DNA of 64,000 bases, taken from the NCBI GenBank assembly GCA_000733355.1, contig JNVV01000005.1:596649-660648 (forward strand). Direction: 5' to 3'. The notes under the pieces were generated by a model that did not search any database, was not told the DNA's origin, and saw only the letters and a list, made by a program, of their open reading frames with translations. The position numbers and the translations under genes were made by a program. How positions within the stretch are numbered: the first letter of the stretch is position 1; every line of letters begins with the position of its first letter. Source of the stretch: Falciphora oryzae (lineage: Eukaryota; Ascomycota; Sordariomycetes; Magnaporthales; Magnaporthaceae). This document shows, piece after piece, positions 22,605-31,605 of the stretch.

Positions 22605-24992
22605 ATCTTACTCTCTAGGTTCTTTGAAGGCGTTTTCGAAATCGATCCGGATGCAATCTGGCTGGGCCTATGTCGCGACGAAACCGAGGCGAAAGATTAC
22701 TGCCGAATTTTCCTCCAAGACCACGTCAAATATTCCGAGCGGCCTGTCTTGTGCCTCGGTCCGGAAGAATCGAAGCTCGAACGATCTGTGAAGGCAGCCT
22801 ACAGCGTTTAGAGTCTTTGGAGAACCCTTGTGCTGGCAGCCAACGGCACCGTTCTCGAGCAAAAGAGGCGCGCCGATCCCGACCGTGCAAGTCAATGGAT
22901 ATTGACGTGTAATTATGGCAAAAAGTCGCCTGGATCCGGACCCGTCTGGCAGATTGCTTACGTGCGTTACGTCCCTCACCGTTTACCTTGTTTGCGTTAT
23001 CCTATAACCCGCTGACACGAAATACTGCGGCAGTGGATTGCAAATTCCCTGAGCCGCGAGTACGGCCTCACTCGCGAGCAGTCGTTCACCAAGGCTGAAG
23101 CGACCGACCGGGATATTCTCCTTTTCCTTACCACTCTGTGGACCCGTGCGAACGACATTCCTTGTAGTCGCAGGACTCGAGTTGCCGCACTCCGTGATCC
23201 TTATGGCCAGCATAGGCGGATTTCGACCAGGTACCCTGTTCAGTTTTCCATACAGCCATGTCCGCCTGGCCGTGGTCCGTGACCCCGAAAGCACGCAAAG
23301 GAAGCTTGTGGCAGAGATCACCATACGCCAAAACAAGCTAAAAGACGATGTGATTCGCACGTTGCAAAAAGACAAGTAAGTGCCCAGCTGTTATTCTGCG
23401 CTCTCTTTTCCAGGCTCCCGCTTTTTTGGCCTACACCATCTCACGCCGTGTCTTTGGTTAGGGCTCATTCTCGGTGGTGCCCATCCCATACCAAATCTGT
23501 TGCCTCGCTACCCTCATCGCCGCCCAGGCAATCCACGACAACGCTTTCAAAACCCCATTTGGGTCTTTCAAAGAACTACTCGAACGGCCCAACATGGAAG
23601 GTGTCAATTACTCCAGTTGGACTGGGGGAAGAAATGAGAGTCGCCAAATCTTCCCGTGAGCTACGACATTGCGTGGCCGCTTTGGCATCGCACGCTTAAA
23701 GTGGCCGGTTTGCGAAAACCAGTACGTTTTTATGCAACCCGAGTGGGCGCTGGCCTTAGGCTTAATGGTATGTATGGCATCCAGTTAAGCGACATTTGCT
23801 TTATATTTTCGGCAGCTAATCGTTCTTTTAGGAGCTCTCACGGGAGCGGTACGCAACTATGTGCTTTCCAGCTCAATCGAGGTATACGAGCGTAACTACC
23901 AGCCAAAACATATTGCCGCCGACATCACACGCATCGCTTTCGGCGAACGTGCAGGGAACAACGAGGAACCCTTCAAGTTGATGCGCAACTTATTCCTCGG
24001 ACGGGATGCGAACGCCCCGATATATCCCACCAAAGCAGAACTGGACTCACTCGAAAAGAGGAGGGACATGCGCGACCTCCGTGCTACATACAATAAGCTC
24101 AAACAGGACACATCGCCAAAGGCAAAGAAGGAGGCAAACCGGGTCTCAGCGAGAATTGGGAAGCTTATCAAGGATCCGTCCGCACTAATAATGCAAACGA
24201 AAAGAAGGGAATACTTTCAGGAGGTCGACAGACTGAGGGCGTCCGGGTCGTCGACAGCTGACCTGCACGTCCCAGCCATCAACCCCCGGAAAACCCCTCA
24301 CGCGAAAAGCGGCCGCGCCGCCACGAGCATCGGCCAGATCCTGTGCCCAAACGACATCGAAGCTAACGCTAGGCAGGCGGAGAATTTCGGCAAATTGCTC
24401 GTCGCTTTCCTCCAGGAGCGAAACGACGAAATAATAGCACCGCAAAACAGAGGGTCTAAGCCAGACGTCGTCCGATACGTTAACACCAGTGTCCGAACCT
24501 GACCTGTCGGATAGTTCAATGTCCATCTGTCTGTTGTGCGGGAAGTCATTCACTGAAAAGAGAAACCTGACACGTCACAACAGGGACATCCATCACCGGG
24601 ATGGGCAATTCCAGCAGCCCTTCGACTGCCTTGCGTGCATCGATACGTTCACTGTCACAAATGCTGCACATTGGAGCCAACACGTCGAAGCTGTCCACGG
24701 CAAAGAGAATGCCCCATACGCTCCGAAGAACGCGGCGATGCCGTCGTTACCAGTGTTTGAGCTGGATCAGCTGGATGGCTCAAAATCCAACTGTCTCTTG
24801 TGCGGGAAGGGATTCGCTCAACGGCGAATCTGACGCGGCACAACAGGGAGGTCCATCACCAGGAGGGACGATTCCGCGGGCCTTTGAGTGCCCTGCTTGC
24901 AACAAGGGGGATGGGCTGAACCGTTGCATCATCAAGGATGCTGCGCATTGGAGCGACCATATTGAGACCGTCCAAGGTGCGCAACATGCCCC
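22605..24992 (+). pseudogene. DUF3435 tyrosine recombinase (Starship captain family) pseudogene with C2H2 tail
   Basis: Pieces of one protein lie in order in all three plus frames. 22605-22811: FFEGVFEIDPDAIWLGLC and CLGPEESKLERSVKAAYSV, then a TAG. From 22812: SLWRTLVLAANGTVL and GPVWQIA. After an apparent intron (ending about 23034): WIANSLSREYGLTREQSF and LTTLWTRANDIPC. In another frame from about 23185: VILMASIGGFRPGTLFSF and LVAEITIRQNKLKDDVI. From 23474: CLATLIAAQAIHDNAF. From 23656: WPLWHRTLKVAGLRKP and RFYATRVGAGLRLNG. After an intact intron (23768-23831): VRNYVLSSSIEVYERNYQ, DANAPIY and a long helical tail, then C2H2 fingers. This order is that of DUF3435 proteins, the tyrosine recombinases that move fungal Starship elements; the Arg in GGFRPG, the Lys in QNKLK and the Arg and Tyr of the last block fit the catalytic set. 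One nonsense codon and at least three frame changes mean no full-length product. Confidence 0.8.
24520..24992 (+). repeat. Tandem duplication of a C2H2 finger unit in the recombinase relic
   Basis: Two units of about 200 bases resemble each other over their whole length. Unit 1 encodes CLLCGKSFTEKRNLTRHNR, then FDCLAC and AAHWSQHVEAVHG. Unit 2 (from about 24785) encodes CLLCGKGFAQRR, then after a lost base TRHNRE, FECPAC and AAHWSDHIETVQG. Each unit holds a C2H2-type pair. The second has decayed further and ends where the transporter relic begins. Confidence 0.7.
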
Positions 24993-26722
24993 CGGACACC
25001 CCCTCCAACGAACAGCTTCTCCATCCTCATAGTCAAGCTCAGCAGCACCACCAGAGCGCCACACGCGATGACGATGGCATAGGTCGAGCTGATGGCATCC
25101 ACAATAACACCCAGAACCTGGCGCGCCTGCTCCGGGTCCAGGCCCTTGACGAAGCTCCCCGCGGCGCCCTCGATCGCGGCCCGGATCTCGCCCGAGGTCA
25201 TCCCGGGCAGGATCTGCGCGATCCACTCCTCGCTCTTGTTGAGGAACAACGTGCTCGCGGCCGCCAGGCCCGTAGTGATACCGATGAACTGCGCGAGCAT
25301 GACGAATCCCACCGCGGGCGGCACGTCTTCCTAGAAGCGACGACGGCTTGCGCGACTGGGAACGACGCCTGCAGATACATGCCGACGCCGCCGCCCACAA
25401 GCACCGTGTAGCCGTAGATGGCACCCACGTTTGTGTTCTGGTCGACCGCCCCAGCATCAGCGCGCCGCCCGCTACAGAAATTAAGCCGCCAGCAAAGTAC
25501 CATGGCAGGTAGTATCCGAAGCGGGACATGAGGGCGCCGTTGGCCGGCATGACGCCCACGGTGGCCACAATGAGCGGCAGCAGGCGCACGCCCGCGTCGA
25601 GGGTGTTGTCGCTGCGGGTGAACTGGAAGAAGAGCGGGATGAAGTAGATGGGCACAAAGGCGACGGCGCCCGCAGCGGCGGTGGCTGCGAATAGCACGAG
25701 CATGGTCCGCGACCGGAAGAAGTGCACGGGAAAGAGGCGCCGCGAGATGGTGGTGAAGATTGTCCGGACCTGCTGGATCCCGAGCAGAACGAGCAGGACA
25801 AACGACGCAGCGAAGAGCCCTATGACGGTGTCGGAGCGCCACGGGTAGGCGACGCCGCCCCAGTTGATGGCCAAGATGAAGCAGGTCAGGCCACCAATGA
25901 GCAGCGTGGCGCCCAGGTAGTCCATCTCTGCGGCGCGGCGCAAGTAGGACACTCCCGGGCGCGGGTCCCTGCCGGGCAGCAGGAAGAGCCAGGCGGGTGC
26001 GAAGATGGCGCCGATGACGAGGTTGATGTAGAACGCCCTCCTCCACCGGCTGCGGATTGCGCAAGCGCTCCTCCGACCACGGGGCCCAGCAGCACGCCGG
26101 AGCCCCATGTGATGCCTATCATGGACAGGTACAGCGGGCACTCGGCGATGGTGGTCGAGTCTGCGATGAGGGTCATGACGCCGACGCAGATGCCGGACCC
26201 GCCGACGCCGCATATGGCACGGCCTACTATCATGGCCGACATGGAGGGCGCAGCGCCGCAGATGGCCGACCCGGCCTCGAACAAAGTAACGCTGGCGACG
26301 TACAGCCACTTGGGGTCGAGCTGGGTGTAGACGCGGCCCCAGACCATGTTGACGCAGCCGGTGGTCAGCAGGTAGCCGACGCTGAGCCAGGCGATGCGGT
26401 CGACGGCGCCGAACTCGGTCACGACGATGGGCTGCACGGCCGCGGCGACCGTCATGTCGAGCGAGTAGAAGAAGTTGGGCGACTGGATCGCCGTCATGGC
26501 CACCGCCCACCGCCAGCCCGTGATTTCGCGCGTGGCCGACCGCTGCTGTGATGTCGTATGTTGCCGATCGGGCCCGGGCTCGTGCTTCTCGCCAACAGTT
26601 GCAGCTGAGCTGGTGCCTCCCGAGGATTCGGGTGGCGCCGTTACGGGGCTGGATAGGACCTCGACGTAGTCTTCACGGACGCCTGCATCGTGAAGAAAGT
26701 CCGGAGAAGACGACCCTCTCAA
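24993..26722 (-). pseudogene. MFS multidrug-type transporter pseudogene (three frameshifts)
   Basis: Successive minus frames spell one 14-helix drug:proton antiporter. The first, from about 26722, has a Ser/Pro-rich N-terminus, then NFFYSLDMTVAAAVQPIVV, WLSVGYLLTTGCVNMVWGR and motif C-like GITWGSGVLLGPVVGGAL. The frame changes near 26045 to give RRAFYINLVIGAIFAPAWLF and FILAINWGGVAYPW through GYYLPWYFAGGLI. It changes again near 25455 (VDQNTNVGAIYGYTVLVGG) and near 25333 (PPAVGFVMLAQFIGITTGL to the C-terminus, MRMEKLFVGGG). Each change is explained by one missing base. No ATG precedes the first block; a TAG acceptor just upstream suggests that a first exon has been lost or is undetected. The original protein would export small molecules across the plasma membrane. 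It abuts the recombinase relic tail to tail without a spacer. Confidence 0.82.
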
Positions 26723-27358
26723 AACTAAAAAGACAGCTTCCTAACTTGGAAAGGACGGCTAAGTGCGACAGAGCCCAGTTCTTTGCTGGCCTCGCAGGAG
26801 GCTCACTTATAGTTAAGGCTCAAGGACAGCGAGCCTCCTCGTTGTCCGCCTCAAGTCGAGCCTTGACTCGGCTTCTCAGGCCTGGACGCTCTCGATCGCA
26901 GCATTGCCCTCAAGAGACGCCACGGGTTCGGACGACCATAAAAGGTCTAAAGTTTGCCGTGGTGGAAAGAGGTCGACGATGAATCGCGCAAGGCTGCGTT
27001 GTTCTAATAAAGTTCTAGGGCTGCACAGGATCCGCGTTCTGTTGTATATTGCACGACTAGAGCGACCGCGGCCTGCAGTCTCCGTGCAGGAACGTTGCTT
27101 GGTTTGGTGAAATGATTGGCAAAGCATAGTCGAAAAGATATCTACAAAGCAGAAACGCGGGTTCCTGATAAATCATATCAGCCTGGCCTTCTTGTTGTTT
27201 CCCCGAGGGCCAGCCGGCAAAAGAACGAGCAATGTCTCGGATGAGCAAGTTTCGCCGCCAACAGCCACTTGATAGAAGGCAGAAGGTTTTTTTTCCGGCT
27301 GGCTGGCTGTGTTGCGGGACTTCCTCCAAGCTCCTAAGTCGCGCCCTACCGGCTGCCT
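26723..27358. other. Spacer between transporter and receptor relics
   Basis: Short frames only, none with a recognisable domain. It should contain the former 5' flank of the transporter and the 3' flank of the receptor gene. Confidence 0.5.
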
Positions 27359-28824
27359 TCACCTCCTCTCCGATTCAGCGACAAAAGTCTCGCAAGTAGT
27401 CACAATCTTCGCCTTGGATCCGTGCAGGCCATGCGTGGAGAACAATAATCCCAGGTGGTCCACGTCTGAGAGCGCTACGTCGTCTGCGCTCGCGCTCGAC
27501 CGGCTGCGGCGATGACCCGCGGCGCCGCCTCTGCGCTTTTTGTGCCCGACGCGGCTCCGGTCTATCGTCCGGGTGCTGCGGCGTCGGCGCTTGACGGAGT
27601 CATCGCCGGCATCGTCCTCCCTCCGCCGACGCGACAACAGGCTGACCAGGGTGGCGCGCAAGGCCGGCAGGCACAGGCAGATCAGCCCCGTTGTCACCTC
27701 GATCAGGCTCCAGACTGCGATGCTGAGGGCCGTCTCGGCGGAGGTATTGCGACTGTCCTCAGCCGAGTACATGGCCAGCGAGCGCAGACGTAGGAAGCTG
27801 ACTATGGTGGCGCTGTGCGGGATGCGTTCCGCATTAGCAACCTGGCCCATGTGCCAATAGAAAGGAAAAGGGGGAACAGAACACCTACAAAAAGCCCGCG
27901 ACATCATGACGCCTATGCCACACTTGCGCGCCAATGAACGGCCCAAGTTGTAGATTGGGTACAGCGGGAGGAGTAGCAGCCAGATATCCGCTGATATGGT
28001 GACTCCAGCCAGTGCCCACCTGACCCAGCTCTCGTCAAAGCACCTCCCCGAGCCTCGCCGGTTCATTTCTTCCAACAATAGCTGGTCGGGGTACACAAGC
28101 CGGCACAAAAGCCCAGCAGGACGGCGGAAGAAGTCACTACGAGAGCGGCGGTGGTCGATACAACGGCGGAAAAAGAAAAGCGGCCAAACGAAGTAGACCG
28201 GCTGAAAACGCGGCGGAAAAAGAAGAGGAAAGAGAGCTTGACGAAGGTCATGTGGACAATGTAACACTGCTGGATGACCCAGACGACCAGCTGCAGGTGG
28301 GCGATCTGCTCGGGGGTGAGCAGCCACAAGTCGCGGCCCATGCCGGTCTTGACGTAGCAGGCCGCGCCCATGAGCCAGGTGAGCAGGGCGAAGACGTCGT
28401 CGGCGCCCAGCTGGCCCCGGATCCGCCAGCCGTCGAGCAGGTCCGCGGTCCTGGTGAGCACCGGCAGCGCCATCAGGAACGTCGTCACCCCGAACCCGGA
28501 CCATTCCAGGCGCAGGAGGAGGCCGCGGCCGTCGAGCCCGGGGTTGCCGCAGGCCTCCTGCACGATCCTGGTGGCGGCCAGGACATCTGTGACGCGACAG
28601 GACCGGGCGAGGCAGGCCTGCATGCCGGCGCCGACGGCGGGGTCGTTGCAGACGCAGGTTGTGTTGGTCGGAGGGCAGGAAGAGCGGGCCAGGACCGAGG
28701 CGCAGGAGCCGGCACATTCTGGCAGGCTGCGTATTGCCTGGGCGAAGACATTGGGAGAGGCCGGGCTTGTTGCTGCGGTTGCTGCCGCCACCGACGCAAG
28801 AATGCTGATTGCAAGCAGTGCCAT
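27359..28824 (-). pseudogene. CFEM-domain Pth11-like seven-helix receptor, disrupted by one base
   Basis: ATG at 28824 starts a signal peptide (MALLAISILASVAAATAA). A CFEM domain follows (LPECAGSCASVLARSSC, TCVCNDPAVGAGMQAC, RSC, EACG; about residues 30-85), then transmembrane helices of the fungal rhodopsin-like type (GFGVTTFLMALPVL, LVVWVIQQCYIVHMTFVKLS). The frame stops after SYCWKK. In the next frame the family sequence resumes: RRGSGRCFDESWVRWALAG and ISADIWLLLLPLYPIYNLGR. Adding one G before the AAC codon would turn the stop into Trp and rejoin the two frames, so a single deletion at about 28063 is likely. A possible intron (about 27801-27886) precedes FLRLRSLAMYSAEDSRNTSA and a basic cytoplasmic tail. 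Pth11-type receptors sense surface cues at the plasma membrane. It is head-to-head with the secreted-protein gene at 28958. Confidence 0.78.
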
Positions 28825-28957
28825 AGCAAGGTGGAAATATCCTCTCGATCTCTCTGTTCTGTGTACCAGCTCCCACTCTGCAGCCAATCTTTAATCATCC
28901 ACAACTCTGCTTCACACTCGCTTCTCCCGCGCCTCAAACAGCAACCAATCAGCCAAA
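28825..28957. promoter_or_regulatory. 133-bp divergent promoter, receptor relic / secreted protein
   Basis: The starts of the minus-strand CFEM receptor (28824) and the plus-strand secreted protein (28958) are only 133 bp apart. Promoter elements are therefore probably shared or interleaved. It contains a short CT-rich stretch; no specific factor site is claimed. Confidence 0.5.
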
Positions 28958-29470
28958 ATGTCTTCCAGCAAAATCCTCTCTCTGGCCGCCCTGATGGCCG
29001 CCGCCGTCACCATGGTCTCCGCCTCCCCCATGAACCCCTTCATCCAGCCCCGACAGTCCTGCGTCGAGGGCACCAACCGCATCTGCTACGGTGTGTCCGG
29101 CGGCGAGTCGCAGGAGCTCGACGTCGAGGAGCTCGAGTTCCTCGCCACCTACCTCCGCTTCGTCGGCGAAAGCAACGCGGGCATCAACGCCTTCTGGGCC
29201 ATGGACCGCTCGGCCACCGGCTGCCAGGAGTGGGCCCTCCCGCTGCCCGAGGGCGCCACCATACCCTACGAGGACATCGCCAGCACCATCGACGGCGGCG
29301 TGGATGCGACCGAGGAGCAGCGCAGCGCGGCCCTGCTCGGCTGCGCCACCAACGGAGGACAGATGGGCGTCGCCGTCAACAAGGAGAACCCGGCCTACAG
29401 CTCCTCAAAGTACCTGGATACCAAAGCCAAGCCCGACGACATCATCATCAAGGTGGTCAAGATGCCTTAG
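28958..29470 (+). CDS. Small secreted four-cysteine protein, candidate effector
   Basis: A single intact exon of 170 codons. Residues 1-22 form a clear signal peptide (LSLAALMAAAVTMVSA, Ala-x-Ala-like end). A short pro-like segment follows, NPFIQPRQ, which ends in a possible processing site. The mature part has four cysteines (in QSCVEG, RICYG, TGCQEW and LGCATN), enough for two disulfides, and is acidic. It is not a family I recognise. The size, signal peptide and cysteine content fit a secreted virulence or antimicrobial-type protein, but this is inference. It is one of only two island genes whose frame is undamaged, which suggests continuing selection or recent arrival. It shares a short divergent spacer with the receptor relic. 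Confidence 0.8.
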   Translation: MSSSKILSLAALMAAAVTMVSASPMNPFIQPRQSCVEGTNRICYGVSGGESQELDVEELEFLATYLRFVGESNAGINAFWAMDRSATGCQEWALPLPEGATIPYEDIASTIDGGVDATEEQRSAALLGCATNGGQMGVAVNKENPAYSSSKYLDTKAKPDDIIIKVVKMP

Positions 29471-29642
29471 GTTGACGCTGAGAGACGCAAGGGAGTTTTC
29501 GAGCATGACTGGACGATCAGCTATCATATGTTATATGGTAATTTCTTGTATTTAATTTCTAATGAAGAGGGTAAGGGCTTTTTTGCCCTATCCAATAACC
29601 AACATACGGATTTCTGCTCCTATGTTGCTCCTTATTTCTCCA

Positions 29643-30419
29643 TCAGCGTGATTGCAGCGACAGGTCAACAGACAAGAGATGTTCGCCTTCCACTTCACTG
29701 GGGCTGTCGGGTGAAGGTCGCCTGTAAAACCTCCTCCACGTCTCCCTGTGGCTACCGTTCCACGCCAGCTCCTCGTAGTTTTTACAGAAGAAGTTGGCTT
29801 TTGTGTACATCCAGCCGACATCCTCAGCAGTACAGCCCTCCACCTCCTCGTAAACCTCGTTTTCTTCCTCCTTATTATCCTCCTCATTAGAATCCAGAGA
29901 CGGAGGGGGAGATTCGGGACCGGCATTGATGAGCACCACATCGCCTCTAAAACTGTAGCCAGCTGGCTGAACGCTGGTCCACTTTGCGCGCATAGCATCG
30001 AGGCAGGCGGCATCGACAAATATGCAGTACCGGAAGCGCGGGAGTCGCGGGATAACGTTAGGGTTGTCGACGCCTTCTCCGTCGCGCTCAACCGAATGCG
30101 CGGCCACCCACTCGAGGAAGCGTTGGCGGACAGTTTCCTTGGAAGCGCCGTCAAAAGTGGTGCGGTCCTCCATGATGATCCACTGAAGATTGGGACCCAG
30201 TATATCTTCTTGCCCATATTCCCGAAGGTCGAAGCCGACGCTGGCCTTGAGCGTGGTGATGAAGGCTTTCCACAGGGCGTCATCGTCGTATGTACAGCGG
30301 TAGATAACGAAGCCCCATTTGCGATAGCCGTAAGCAATGCCTTGGTTGATCGTCTCGGCCATGCCTTCCGTCGCATACCCGGCCGCCTGTGCTGCGGAGA
30401 CTAGTGCTTCGGGGTTCAT
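29643..30419 (-). CDS. Conserved-looking hypothetical protein, 258 residues
   Basis: A single intact exon from ATG at 30419 to TGA at 29643. Function is not recognised. The N-terminal half has a compact domain look: GIAYGYRKWGFVIYRCTYDD, LWKAFITTLKASVG and DLREYGQE. LEWVAAHSVERDGEGVDNPN and a FRYCIFVDAACLDAM stretch follow. The C-terminal third carries an acidic run (SNEEDNKEEENEVYEEVEG), then WMYTKANFFCKNYEELAW. I have the impression that such proteins recur as multi-copy orphan genes in accessory regions of filamentous fungi, but cannot confirm that here. No signal peptide or membrane segment is seen, so it is probably cytosolic or nuclear. The gene ends 173 bases from the secreted-protein gene in a convergent arrangement. 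Confidence 0.65.
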   Translation of the reverse strand: MNPEALVSAAQAAGYATEGMAETINQGIAYGYRKWGFVIYRCTYDDDALWKAFITTLKASVGFDLREYGQEDILGPNLQWIIMEDRTTFDGASKETVRQRFLEWVAAHSVERDGEGVDNPNVIPRLPRFRYCIFVDAACLDAMRAKWTSVQPAGYSFRGDVVLINAGPESPPPSLDSNEEDNKEEENEVYEEVEGCTAEDVGWMYTKANFFCKNYEELAWNGSHRETWRRFYRRPSPDSPSEVEGEHLLSVDLSLQSR

Positions 30420-30924
30420 CTTAGTAACGAAGTGGTCGTAACGCAGGGTGAGGGTGAATGCTGGAGATGGACGTAGGGCGCAAGTCGCCGAATGCGTAAG
30501 ACTTGCTTGTAGGAGGAAGATATCGAGGTTCGAGGTGCTTCAAGCCCCAAGTTACTTTGGAAAACGTGAAGGCGTGTAGGATGGGTCTGCGCAAGAACCT
30601 GGAGTGGGACGAAGGGTCTTGCGACTGTCTTTATACCTGCCCCCGCTCCCATAGATACAAGGTGCAGGTACAGTCCTTTATTCCCCACTCTCTTCCAACA
30701 GCGAGAGTGCCACTGGACCAAACTCGACAGCGCTTCGCAGCAAGGCTCCGTTCAGTTGATACAAACCGTCCACTGGTTTCATGCCTATCCAGAAGAATAG
30801 CACGTGCGGGCAGGCGCGCTGGCCAGCCAATCCGGGAGACCTCCAGACTTCAACGGACGGCAGAGCTTTTCCCTGAATGTCCCAGGCCTAGGGTCACGCC
30901 TCGAGGCACCCACCTACAGCCCAA

Positions 30925-31602
30925 CCGGTGGTAATGGTGGGGAAAAGCACTGCAGCAAAAGCGTTCCGGGCGTGGGAGCGGAGCCTTCCCCCTACTCACG
31001 TGCTCGTGTACAGCAACGGATCTAAGCTGGCGGACGGGGCAGTCGGCTACGGCTTTGTGATATACCAAAACCAACAAGAAAAAGCGTCAGGGTGCGGCCG
31101 ACTAGCCGACCCTGGCGAGGTCTTTGACGGGGAGGCCGAGGGAACATGGCACGGCCTCCGAGCCGCCCTCAGGCTGTTTCGTGGAGCCCCAGTCCATATT
31201 TGCCTGGATAACTCCTCAGCTGTTGCAGGCCTTTGGGGAAATGCTCCTAACAGTTCACAGGAGGCTTTCCTAGAGGTACACCGGGCTATGGAAAGCCACC
31301 ACGTTACAGTCCACTGGGTGCCTGGACACAAAGGGATCACAGGCAACGAACGAGCAGACGCCAAGGCTAAAGAAGGAGCATCTCTCCCGGTCCCCATAGG
31401 TGCCGGCCCGTCTATAGCCGGTATTAAGGCTTTAGCACGGGCGCTGGGGCGGCAAGCACACCAAAACTGGTGGCGCACGAAAATCACTCCCAGATATGCA
31501 GCTCTGGGGCTAACAGACACCTTCGAATTCATCAAATTTTGGCATTGCGCTGTTAGTGCACACTGCCAATTTGCATACATTTCCTTAACACCCGCCAATT
31601 AG
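30925..31602 (+). mobile_element. LINE-type retrotransposon fragment: RNase H domain only
   Basis: The frame carries the RNase H domain found at the C-terminus of Tad-like non-LTR retrotransposon polyproteins: YGFVIYQNQQ, EAEGTWHGLRAALRLF, CLDNSSAVAGLWGN and TVHWVPGHKGITGNERAD. The first catalytic aspartate, expected in the YxDGS motif, is asparagine here (VYSNGSK), a change produced by one G-to-A transition; the other acidic positions are present. No reverse transcriptase lies upstream. Downstream the usual zinc-knuckle-like end is missing, because the sequence switches near 31530-31600 to unrelated GC-rich DNA. This is a 5'- and 3'-truncated, non-functional copy. Confidence 0.8.
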
Positions 31603-31605
31603 CGC

